Position numbers and translations under genes: made by a program
In this document: piece after piece, positions 1 through 7,101 of the stretch
How the letters are laid out: the number at the start of each line of letters is the position of its first letter
Numbering within the stretch: the first letter of the stretch is position 1
The notes under the pieces: model-generated
The model's database searches: none
What the model was told of the DNA's origin: nothing
What the model saw: the letters and a program-made list of their open reading frames with translations, nothing else
Source: Frigidibacter sp.
Lineage (GTDB): Bacteria; Pseudomonadota; Alphaproteobacteria; Rhodobacterales; Rhodobacteraceae
Length of the DNA: 32,265 bases
Direction: 5' to 3'
NCBI RefSeq assembly: GCF_030695035.1
Contig: NZ_JAUYTT010000021.1
Location: 1 to 32,265, forward strand

Positions 1-20
1 CCCCCCCCCCCCCCCCCCCC
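1..20. other. Homopolymer C run at window start
   Basis: The first 20 bases are all cytosine and then ordinary sequence begins. No other homopolymer of this length occurs in the window. It could be a sequencing or assembly artefact at a contig end, which is my preferred reading, or a real tract. Nothing else in positions 21-195 looks like a gene. Confidence 0.6.
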
Positions 21-205
21 GCGCATCACACATCTACATCTGCTATGCCGAGTAACGCGCGAAGGAAATGGCTGGTGCCTGGCAAATTCTTCGTTGTCCG
101 TCTAGCTTCTTGTATCAGATAATCGGGTTGCGCTTACAGATCGAGGTTCTCATGATTTGTCGGCTGCTTCGCAAAAAAATTGCTCAAAAATCGCCAAGGT
201 GAGCT

Positions 206-949
206 ATGTGGATTTGGTTGCGGCAAGCTTCCGCTAGCGCTGCTGGAAAGTACGGTTTTCCCTTTCTTGGCTCGATCTTCACGGGAGCGCTTTTCCTAGA
301 ATCGTGGGAGTATTTAAGATCGGCTCCTTGGCCGGTAATGGGATTAATTATCACGTTGAGTCTTTTATCGCTAGTTTTCCTGGTTTTCGTTCTCAACTCA
401 TGGGCCAAAGGCGCAACCCATCCAAATTACGAGCCAAGATACCTCGCTCGCTACAAATGGCCGATCTGGCGAACATCGTGGAGATTTTCCAATTTCTTAG
501 GCGGCTCCTGTGGAAGTGGGAGACCGGTCCTGACTCATTGGTTCCAGGCCGAGGTCCGAGCGAATTGGGGGCGAGATATCTTTCCCACAGCCGCCTACAT
601 CCAGTCTCGCAATTCAGGTGAGCGACTGCCCATACTCGTCGATGTGCAGCGGAACGGACAAGTAGAAACTTACATTGAACTCGGGTCCTGCGAAAAAATG
701 CCAAGCGGAAAATGGCTTCGCGTGATGGCAAAGATAGCACGAAGCGGCAATTCCGAAGATGCCCTTACCAGAGAAGCTCTGATATCGCGGTTCGATGGGT
801 TTAATTTAGTCCTCGAATACAGAGGAGGTCAATTCATACGAAGGTTCTCGCGAAAGGAAATGCTGGCGGTCATCGATGGATTTTGGGATGCCTGCAACCC
901 GCCCGCTGATGACTACGTGGGGCCCAGCCTAATCAAAAAAGCGTCTTAG
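206..949 (+). CDS. Membrane-anchored protein of unknown function
   Basis: This gene encodes 247 residues and I do not recognise the family. The ATG is preceded by a good ribosome site (AAGGTGAG at 196-203). The N-terminus is moderately hydrophobic (residues 17-30) and one strong membrane helix covers about residues 44-66. The remaining 180 residues are soluble, with mixed charge and several Trp, and probably lie on one side of the membrane. The gene is visibly more AT-rich than the chromosomal genes further right, which fits recently acquired island DNA. It is the first gene after the C-run, so any partner upstream is lost. It could be a cargo or defence component, but nothing in the sequence proves a role. 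Confidence 0.6.
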   Translation: MWIWLRQASASAAGKYGFPFLGSIFTGALFLESWEYLRSAPWPVMGLIITLSLLSLVFLVFVLNSWAKGATHPNYEPRYLARYKWPIWRTSWRFSNFLGGSCGSGRPVLTHWFQAEVRANWGRDIFPTAAYIQSRNSGERLPILVDVQRNGQVETYIELGSCEKMPSGKWLRVMAKIARSGNSEDALTREALISRFDGFNLVLEYRGGQFIRRFSRKEMLAVIDGFWDACNPPADDYVGPSLIKKAS

Positions 950-1367
950 GGACTGTATGCAGTTGACGGCGCTTCCTGTCGAAGAGTGACATGCGCGAAC
1001 TGCGGCATTTAGGACCTGTGCCTGAAGGTCCGGCAGCTCCCGGCAGCACACCATGCCCTGAGATCACCACGACGTCCCCAAATTCCCCTGAGGCCGGCTC
1101 TCCGGTTCATGAGAAGGTGACGGCTCCGGGGGGCATGCAGGACTTAATGCTCGGCTCTCGCGCCTGCCGCTCCTTGAGTGCCTCGACGCGCCTCGGGTCA
1201 GCTGCCCGTGTTCCGTGCGGAGTATGGGGAGGGCGACGCAGTAGGTTCTGGCAGCCATGGTATGGAGACCGTTTCGAACAAACAATGGGGACGACGCGGG
1301 GTCAAGCACTTGGCTTTTGCGCATAGCCGTCGAAAAGATAAGGGAGAGGTCTGGAGTAGAGGGAAGA
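950..1367. other. Gene-poor spacer, nothing recognised
   Basis: There are 418 bases between two plus-strand genes. Open frames here are short, overlap on both strands and have proline/arginine-rich compositions typical of chance frames in GC-rich DNA. I saw no RNA gene, array or convincing terminator. The promoter of the next gene is probably in this stretch but I could not place it. Confidence 0.5.
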
Positions 1368-2195
1368 ATGCTGACGTTTAGCGAACTCTATCTCCGGCCA
1401 ACGGCACTCCAGGACGATTCTGTGCGGATGAGAGTGCAGCTCCTCGCCGCCTTCGAGGCGCACCCTTCAGATGCCGCCCGCCAAGAAACCGCTGAATTGC
1501 TCGCGCGAACCACGGGAGGGCAAGTACCCCCAGCCGACTACGGTTATAACTGGCAGCGATTCTTCGAACGTGGCGAGCTACGAGACATTCTCGATCTGGT
1601 CACCTTAACTGATGTCGCTTTAGGTAATTTGGGGCAGCATAGAGCGAAAGCTTCGTGGCGTAGTGACGTGCAGTTTATATTCGACCGCCAGAATATGCGA
1701 TACCGTTTAGACGAAGAGGGTGTGGTTCGGCTGCGTGTCGATGAAGCGTTTGAAATAGGCCGGGGGGCCGCACTCAGCGGCCTCGATCATATCCGCTACG
1801 GGGCAGCCAGGGCTGCATTTGAAAGCGCTTATCAGGCACTTGCCGCAACCGCGCCTGATGGCAAGCAGGCTATCCGTAGCATTGTGGAAGCGGTTGAAAT
1901 TGTCTTCAAGCTCAGCTTCAGCGCCGCCCGCCGCATCGGTGCTGAAGAAATAGGGACCCACCTATTGCCGTCGGTTCAGGCGCGATATGGTGCTGATCAA
2001 CCAGCCCTGGAAGCAGCTACGCGCCTCGTCAATGAACTTAAGGAGTGGCTTGCTGCTGCGCAGTTCTATCGCCATGGGCAAGCCCAGGCGGAGCCGGCGC
2101 AACCGCCGCTTGAATTGACCGTGCTCTTACTAGGGGCGGGTACGTCGCACCTGCGGTGGTTGATTGAGCTTGACCAAGGTAAGCCTCAAGTTTGA
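1368..2195 (+). CDS. Unknown helical protein, possibly Abi/HEPN-like
   Basis: The gene encodes 275 residues starting at ATG 1368. The frame is open further upstream to 1257, but the purine-rich stretch GAGGGAAGA directly before 1368 and the change to protein-like composition favour the inner start. The product is probably all-helical and soluble. Near the C-terminus is a Tyr-Arg-His-Gly segment, then a Pro-rich turn and a long helix ending His-Leu-Arg-Trp-Leu-Ile-Glu. That layout is reminiscent of the C-terminal HEPN-type domain of abortive-infection proteins of the AbiJ type. The resemblance is by eye only and the family is not certain. It sits alone between two unknown spacers on a mobile island, which suits an anti-phage cargo gene, but that is inference. 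Confidence 0.55.
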   Translation: MLTFSELYLRPTALQDDSVRMRVQLLAAFEAHPSDAARQETAELLARTTGGQVPPADYGYNWQRFFERGELRDILDLVTLTDVALGNLGQHRAKASWRSDVQFIFDRQNMRYRLDEEGVVRLRVDEAFEIGRGAALSGLDHIRYGAARAAFESAYQALAATAPDGKQAIRSIVEAVEIVFKLSFSAARRIGAEEIGTHLLPSVQARYGADQPALEAATRLVNELKEWLAAAQFYRHGQAQAEPAQPPLELTVLLLGAGTSHLRWLIELDQGKPQV

Positions 2196-2570
2196 AGTGC
2201 ATCCAGGCTCTCGCCGACGCGCGACGCGATCAGCCAAGTGGCGCATGCGAGTGCGGCCATGAAAAGTCCGGGCCCCTATGCCGTCTGAGCCCGGAGGTCC
2301 CGGAGTCACAGACGCCCCCGCCCAGCTACGCCTAAGGCCTTGCAGCCGAACTACCCCCCAGGGTAGCCATGTGAGTGGCCTACCATGTGTGACCGCAGCG
2401 GCGTTTCCCCCCGTGCCGGCACCCCAGTCCAAATCGTGTTAGCACCTCCTCTCTAATGCCGCCCCCATCGCGCCGTGCCCCGTGCGCCACTGCTAACCTG
2501 ATTGACCGACATCCTGTTATGATTTACATCCGTGTCAACGACCGTTGATTGGCTTGTAAAGGATCGGGCG
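2196..2570. other. Leader region of serine recombinase with inverted repeats
   Basis: This 375-base stretch has no convincing gene. It contains a short hairpin, CTACCC/GGGTAG at 2351-2366 (4-base loop), and a distant inverted pair, GTTAGCA at 2438-2444 and TGCTAAC at 2491-2497. A TATGAT box at 2518-2523 could be a -10 element for the recombinase gene that starts at 2571, giving a leader of about 40 bases. I found no good -35. The inverted pair could be recombinase-binding sites. Confidence 0.4.
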
Positions 2571-3296
2571 ATGGCTGATGGGGATTTCGTCGCTTACTAT
2601 CGCGTCTCCACGTCGCGGCAGGGCGCTTCGGGCCTAGGGCTGGAGGCCCAGCGTGCGGCGGTTGAGGCCTATCTCAACGGTGGAGCTTGGCGTATCCTTG
2701 CAGAATTCACTGAGGTGGAGAGCGGCAGGAAGTCGCAGCGCCCCGAGCTTCATAAGGCCCTGCATAGAGCCCGGCTCCATCGCGTGCCGCTCATTGTCGC
2801 TAAGGTGGATCGTCTTGCCCGTTCCAAGGGGTTTCTAGAGCACATCCTTGAGAGTGGCGTGGATGTGCGGTTCTGCGATCTCCCGAAAATCGAAGGTGCC
2901 ACTGGGCGCTTCATCCTCCAGCAGATGGCCGCCGTGGCAGAGTTGGAAGCCGGACTCATCTCGGCACGCACCAAAGCCGCTCTGGAGGCCGCCAAGCGGC
3001 GCGGGAAGAAGCTTGGAGGCAATCGCGGCGTTAAGCTCACGGATGCCGCCCAGGAGGCCGGGAGAGCGGCACAGAGCGCACGAGCCCAATCCCGGGGCCG
3101 AGACATAGCGCCGGTTGTAGCGGAGTTGCGCGAAGTCGGAGTTACGTCGCTAACGGGCATCGCCAAAGGCCTCACCGCTCGCGGCATACCGACCCCGCGC
3201 GGCGGCACGGTCTGGGCGGCAGTGCAGGTGTCGCGGGTTCTCGGCCACATTGGGCCCGCGAAAGGTCTCAGCGCGGACCCCGGCACGGGACTTTGA
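2571..3296 (+). CDS. Small serine recombinase (resolvase/invertase family)
   Basis: This 241-residue site-specific recombinase cuts and rejoins DNA through a serine nucleophile. The N-terminal catalytic domain begins with Tyr-Tyr-Arg-Val-Ser-Thr, with Arg11 and the likely nucleophile Ser13, and includes the Asp80-Arg81-Leu motif. The long helix around residues 115-150 leads into a basic hinge. The C-terminal 60 residues (about 180-230) look like the helix-turn-helix DNA-binding part of this family. The start at ATG 2571 is chosen because AAAGGA lies 7 bases upstream; a GTG at 2532 in the same frame would add 13 residues but has no ribosome site. Length fits resolvases and invertases rather than large integrases. 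It may resolve or invert DNA within the island. Its target is unknown. Confidence 0.9.
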   Translation: MADGDFVAYYRVSTSRQGASGLGLEAQRAAVEAYLNGGAWRILAEFTEVESGRKSQRPELHKALHRARLHRVPLIVAKVDRLARSKGFLEHILESGVDVRFCDLPKIEGATGRFILQQMAAVAELEAGLISARTKAALEAAKRRGKKLGGNRGVKLTDAAQEAGRAAQSARAQSRGRDIAPVVAELREVGVTSLTGIAKGLTARGIPTPRGGTVWAAVQVSRVLGHIGPAKGLSADPGTGL

Positions 3297-4129
3297 GTCA
3301 TCGAAGGATTGTGGTCCCGGCCTTCCGCTCCTCAGCAACCGGCTCCTACCATCACCAGCACCTTCTCGCGGCTGAGCACCTGGAGGCCGGCACGGGCTTC
3401 TTTATCAAGTCCCGGCATCGTAAATGGCTCGCGGCACGGCTCCGGGCCCGCTTTAAGCAGGCAATAACCGCTCGACTGTTTCCGCTTCAATTCCCGCACC
3501 ATATGAAAGGGACGTGCAGTGTAGGCTTTGAAACAGCGGTGTGAGGGCGGCTGAGCAAAGATAATTGTCTTTTCCTATGAGGAGGCACCCGCAGTATCAA
3601 TCTAGACACCATATGGGAAGCGCGGTCCGCCCAGATCATCAAGCAATCAATTCTCTTATCCAATGATAGGTGCGCGAAGTCTCACGCAATTGTCGTCCCA
3701 TATGAGAAGGTAGTCGGGGGCGCGTATAATTGTCTTACCATATGATAGGAACGCCCTGTCAGGCTTAGGTGCGACACTCCCCTTGGCCCCAGGTTAGCTT
3801 CCCGCAGCGACCCCACCCCTCCCGTGTCAGGCACTATCTGTCGCCTGCAACTCGGTTACTTCAAGCACGGGGTCTTTCAGCCGCACTTGCGCCTTTGCTT
3901 GCAATGACGGACCTGCGTGAGCCAAAGCAACCCTCCCGGCAGTTCACATCTGTAGTCCGGGGCAGGGATGAGGCGGCGCACCACCGACCACAGCCCTCAA
4001 GGCTCCACCCAACATCCCACCTTTGAGCCCACTCAAAGCACCCCACTGCCCAAAGCAGAGGGAGGGCGGAGCCATGACGCCACCGGGACGCTCCCGGCAC
4101 CATCCCAAGCAAACCCCGAGGACCCCCGC
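3297..4129. other. Long non-coding stretch holding a 24-bp repeat array
   Basis: These 833 bases separate the serine recombinase from the next gene. The middle (3488-3750) holds six copies of a degenerate 24-bp element, listed separately. Short open frames at 3293-3544 and 3769-4026 lack ribosome sites and recognisable content, and the first runs through a repeat copy, so I do not call them. From 3751 to 4129 I see only GC-rich, low-feature sequence and the leader of the 4130 gene. Confidence 0.6.
3488..3750. repeat. Six-copy degenerate 24-bp direct repeat array
   Basis: Six copies align without gaps at 3488-3511, 3562-3585, 3598-3621, 3648-3671, 3687-3710 and 3727-3750. Each begins with a pyrimidine then AAT, usually AATTGTC, and has CATATG or a close variant at offset 12, usually followed by A and a purine-rich tail such as GAAGG or TAGGA. 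The best pair is 3687 and 3727. Spacers are 50, 12, 26, 15 and 16 bases. I did not find further copies elsewhere in the window. Unequal spacers and sequence drift argue against CRISPR. Iteron-like protein-binding sites for replication, transfer or recombination control are the likeliest reading. Confidence 0.75.
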
Positions 4130-4777
4130 ATGACACACCCCAAGTATCTCACCCCAGCCGGCTACGAGGCCGTTGCCGCCTACATCAGGCAGGCCGCAGA
4201 CCCCGAACATTACCCGGAGCCGGACGCGAAGCTATTGCTTGTTGCGCCAGCTCACGGGCCGATCACCCATGTCGAACTTGCTACTCGGGAGGGGCAGCTT
4301 CAGGTGGGCGTTTCGATTCACGGCCGCAATCTCCGCTACCTCGACCCCCTGGCCTTTTGCGCTATTACACTGGGCACGGCGTTCGGCATGGGCCTTAGCT
4401 GCAACGACACCGGGCAAGGACTGACTTATCCGAAGTTCCGGGTGGCCGAGCCCAAGAACCGCGCCATCCACGTGCTGCGCATCCTCACCGATGCCCAGCC
4501 TTGGGAGGTCGCCAAGCAGCACCCTGCTCAAGGCCCGCGCCCCGACTATCACAACCTTTCTCGCCGGGGTCTGTCTAAACACAGCGTGCGCGAGTTTTGG
4601 CGGGAAGATAAACCCTCCCGCGTGCCGAGAGTTGGACGCAAGGAGTTCTACGAAGCGGTCGAATGGTATTGGCTGCGCAACCACCTTAAGGCCGGTCTCC
4701 CGGTCTCGCTACCGGACCACCTCAGCCTAGTGAGGACGGCGCTGGAGATCGAAGACAAGCGGTTCGCCAGCTACTAG
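4130..4777 (+). CDS. Island protein of unknown function
   Basis: This 215-residue protein matches no family I recognise. The reading frame is open upstream to 3968, but the proline-rich, low-complexity leader and the GAGGA ribosome site just ahead of ATG 4130 favour the shorter form. The protein looks soluble, with no signal peptide or clear membrane helix. Its C-terminal third is basic and aromatic, with a Tyr-Glu-Ala-Val-Glu-Trp-Tyr-Trp segment near residue 175 that could be part of a DNA-binding helix. It is the first gene after the 24-bp repeat array, so it is one candidate for a protein that binds those repeats; that is inference from position only. It converges on the integrase operon. 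Confidence 0.6.
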   Translation: MTHPKYLTPAGYEAVAAYIRQAADPEHYPEPDAKLLLVAPAHGPITHVELATREGQLQVGVSIHGRNLRYLDPLAFCAITLGTAFGMGLSCNDTGQGLTYPKFRVAEPKNRAIHVLRILTDAQPWEVAKQHPAQGPRPDYHNLSRRGLSKHSVREFWREDKPSRVPRVGRKEFYEAVEWYWLRNHLKAGLPVSLPDHLSLVRTALEIEDKRFASY

Positions 4778-4924
4778 CTTCCTCGCGAGGAGGCGGACCG
4801 GGGAGGCGACGCTTGTGCGATGGCCGGTCCTCCCCCGGCCCCAAGTCCGACCCGAGGTCACCTTCGGGCGCAAGACCCCGGCATCTGCTCGTGCACGGGG
4901 GGGCTTGCTTCAGGTGCTCACGGG
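4778..4924. terminator. Convergent intergenic region with inverted repeats
   Basis: This spacer lies between the plus-strand 4130 gene and the minus-strand integrase operon. It has a perfect palindrome CCTCGCGAGG at 4781-4790 right after the stop codon, and a looser inverted pair (CCGGGGAGG near 4798 and CCTCCCCCGG near 4836). Neither is followed by a clear T run. A shared weak terminator is plausible but not proven. Confidence 0.3.
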
Positions 4925-5131
4925 TTACCAGCCGGAGGAGAGGGCGGCACCGAATTCGGGCAAGCGGAACAGTGCGTACCCGACCGCCGAGAACCAAAGG
5001 AAGGTCTGCCATTTCGGCGTGGTGGGAGCGGTCGCGGTATGCCAGAGGGCGTTGGCCAGCAGGAGCACAGCACCGCCGAGCAGCGGGAGGGCGGCTAGGC
5101 TGACCACGAATGTAAAAGCGTTGTTGGGCAT
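4925..5131 (-). CDS. Small two-helix membrane protein coupled to integrase
   Basis: This 68-residue protein has two clear hydrophobic segments (about residues 7-27 and 43-60) joined by a short polar loop, so it is probably a small inner-membrane hairpin. I do not recognise the family. The ATG at 5131 lies one base after the integrase stop (TGACATG on the minus strand), and its ribosome site GGGGAG lies inside the last integrase codons, so it is very likely cotranscribed and translationally coupled. A start eight codons earlier (5155) is possible but less likely. Its role may be island maintenance, exclusion or nothing to do with recombination; the coupling is the only clue. Confidence 0.65.
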   Translation of the reverse strand: MPNNAFTFVVSLAALPLLGGAVLLLANALWHTATAPTTPKWQTFLWFSAVGYALFRLPEFGAALSSGW

Positions 5132-5132
5132 G

Positions 5133-6812
5133 TCACTCACTCCCCATCTCGGCATTGAGATCGACCCGAGGAAGCTTCGCCATCGCCATCGCCATCGCTG
5201 CCACCGTCACATCGCCATAGTCGTCGCCTGCCGTCCTCGGGGCGTGACCTTGGATGGCGTCCAGGATGCGGCTGTCTATGCCTACTGATCGGGCCGCCGT
5301 CTTGAAGCGGTGCCGCCAGCCATGGTTGGGCATCACTAGAGGGTCTTTGACAGTCTCTCGGGCGGCCTCGGCAAGACGGTTCTTGAGACCCCGCAGCGGC
5401 CCACGGACTTCGCCCTCCTTGCCAATCCGCAGGAAGAGATGCCCGGAGGCCGCGTCTTGCGCAAACTTGACGAAGCCCTCCTCCACGAGGTGCGGATGCA
5501 GGACAACGTCTCGCGCTTCGTCAGTCTTTACCGTGCCAGCCTCGGGGGTGATGTGGATGACCCAGTGCCCGGCCTCTTCGCGAAGGTCCTGCTTTCTGAG
5601 CTGCGCCAGCTCCCCGACCCGGGCACCCGTGTAGGCGCAGAGCCAAGGCACCCATCGCTTGGCCGCCACGGTCTTTGGTGTCTCCTCGGGATTCCTGTAT
5701 GCGCGGGCAACCCTGAGGAGAGCACTCGCCTCGCTATCGGTGAACCCCTTGGATCGGAGCTTCTTCGCCTTCCCGAGCTTGATGGTAATGCCCGCCGCAG
5801 GGTTGATGGCCATCTTGCGGTTTGAGACGGCCCACCCGAAGACCGTCTTGAGGCCCGCTAGGTCGCTATCCTTCACAGTCTTCGCGGAAATAGGCTTACC
5901 AGTCCTTGGGTTAGGCGTGCTGAGGCGGTGGTCTTTGAAGTCGATGACCTTCTCCGGTGTCAGGCGGGCGGCATCGTCAAGCCCCAGAAACGCCACCAAC
6001 GATGCCATCGTGTTGCGGTAGCTCTCATAGGTGCTGGGCTTCCGGCCTGTCGCTTTGGCCTCCTTCCACCAATCCTCCACGATGCCTTTGAGCGAGACCT
6101 TCGCAGCAGATGTTGCGTCGGCCTTGGGTTGGTTCGGGGGCTGCCACTCCGGGAACCGCTCGGCTTTGGGATCGGGGGAATAGTCCCCGGCCGCATTTCG
6201 CGCTCGGTTGCTGAAGGCGTCGCGCAAAGCCGCCGCGAAGGCCTCCAGGAGCATGATGCGTGACGGCGCGTCTACCGCTGCGATGCCACGAGCAAGCAAC
6301 AGGCGGTCCACGATCGGGGCTAGAAGCGTCTCCAGTTCGGCTGACTCGGTGCTGGCATCAAGCCGCTCCACGGCTGCCCGAAAGCCAGCTTCCTGCTCCG
6401 CCGGCAGTGCGTAGTCCCGCACCCACCCAGATGGCGTGTGAACAATCGCAATGGTTCGCTCATGCGGACCCTCTGAGGCCCAAGCGCGGTAAAGTTCGCC
6501 GGCTAGAGCGGTGGCCTGCCGGTGGGTGAGGGCGAGCGGCTTAGTTGCTCGTAGACCACGCCAGACCTCCTCAAGGAACGCCGCCGCTGTGCCCTGCCGG
6601 ACCTTCGCTTCGCTGGGGTCTCGGGTCCGCAGAGAGAAACGAATCGCCTGCGACTTGTATGAGATTGTGGTGTGGTGGAAGGCGTCCGGACCAAGCGGAA
6701 TGGATAGCTTCAGGCCACCAGCGCGGAGCTGCACATCGGCAGGAATCCGTTGCGTAAATTGGAGCTGCGAAGAGTCTCGTCGCTTCACCGAACGGACCAG
6801 TCTGTAGAGCAT
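5133..6812 (-). CDS. Tyrosine-family site-specific integrase
   Basis: This 559-residue integrase probably inserts and excises the island at the adjacent tRNA-Leu gene. The N-terminus (residues 1-60) resembles the DUF6538 arm-type domain found in large alphaproteobacterial integrases. A SAM-like core-binding domain covers about residues 235-340. The catalytic domain (about 350-545) has Arg398 in Thr-Gly-Ala-Arg, His497 and Arg500, His523 in Gln-Gly-His-Ala, and nucleophile Tyr532. The start ATG 6812 is preferred; GTG 6833 would add seven residues. The gene lies 86 bases beyond the encoded CCA of the tRNA and reads away from it, the usual layout for tRNA-targeting elements. All key residues are present, so it is likely active. 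Confidence 0.93.
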   Translation of the reverse strand: MLYRLVRSVKRRDSSQLQFTQRIPADVQLRAGGLKLSIPLGPDAFHHTTISYKSQAIRFSLRTRDPSEAKVRQGTAAAFLEEVWRGLRATKPLALTHRQATALAGELYRAWASEGPHERTIAIVHTPSGWVRDYALPAEQEAGFRAAVERLDASTESAELETLLAPIVDRLLLARGIAAVDAPSRIMLLEAFAAALRDAFSNRARNAAGDYSPDPKAERFPEWQPPNQPKADATSAAKVSLKGIVEDWWKEAKATGRKPSTYESYRNTMASLVAFLGLDDAARLTPEKVIDFKDHRLSTPNPRTGKPISAKTVKDSDLAGLKTVFGWAVSNRKMAINPAAGITIKLGKAKKLRSKGFTDSEASALLRVARAYRNPEETPKTVAAKRWVPWLCAYTGARVGELAQLRKQDLREEAGHWVIHITPEAGTVKTDEARDVVLHPHLVEEGFVKFAQDAASGHLFLRIGKEGEVRGPLRGLKNRLAEAARETVKDPLVMPNHGWRHRFKTAARSVGIDSRILDAIQGHAPRTAGDDYGDVTVAAMAMAMAKLPRVDLNAEMGSE

Positions 6813-6898
6813 TGTTGCACACCGTTGTAACACGGTCTCTTAAGCGCAACACCCTGATCTGGCATAAGTCTTTGAGGTTGGTAGTCCCCAAAGAAAAG

Positions 6899-6985
6899 TG
6901 GTGCCCAGGAGAGGACTCGAACCTCCACGCCCTTGCGAGCGCCAGCACCTGAAGCTGGTGCGTCTACCAATTCCGCCACCTGGGC
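6899..6985 (-). tRNA. tRNA-Leu (anticodon CAG)
   Basis: The minus strand gives an 87-base cloverleaf with an acceptor stem GCCCAGG/CCTGGGC, a D-arm with GGTAGA, an anticodon stem CCAGC/GCTGG with loop TTCAGGT (anticodon CAG), a long class-II variable arm as expected for leucine, a GGTTCGAGTCC T-loop, and encoded CCA at 6899-6901. The 3' end faces the integrase gene, so this gene is the probable integration site. I could not find a second copy of its 3' end in the window. Confidence 0.95.
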
Positions 6986-7063
6986 AACGGCCGTTCGTTT
7001 ACGGAGGCGCTGCGGGCCTGTCAACGCCTGCGGGACGATTTGTTGGCGATCGTTTGCATTTGA

Positions 7064-7088
7064 CGCCGCGGCTCTCGGTGCCGCGGCG
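7064..7088 (-). terminator. Hairpin after chemotaxis receptor gene
   Basis: A perfect 9-bp inverted repeat CGCCGCGGC/GCCGCGGCG with a 7-base loop lies 13 bases past the receptor stop codon. On the minus strand the following bases are TCAAATG, so there is no strong T tract. It may be a weak intrinsic terminator or an RNA-stabilising end. Confidence 0.45.
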
Positions 7089-7101
7089 GAAAAGGCCCCC
7101 G

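Noticed and set aside
991-1326. 111-residue plus-strand open frame
   Set aside because: Pro/Gly/Arg-rich chance composition, no ribosome site, overlaps an equal-length minus frame.
2502-2523. TTGACC with TATGAT as a promoter pair
   Set aside because: The spacing is only 10 bases; only the TATGAT box is kept as a possible -10.
3293-3544. 83-residue plus-strand open frame after the serine recombinase
   Set aside because: TTG start without ribosome site, overlaps the recombinase stop and runs through a repeat copy; no recognisable content.
3488-3750. CRISPR array
   Set aside because: Repeats are degenerate, spacers vary from 12 to 50 bases, and no cas gene is present.
1-6833. Left attachment site of the island
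   Set aside because: No copy of the tRNA-Leu 3' end was found by eye in this stretch.
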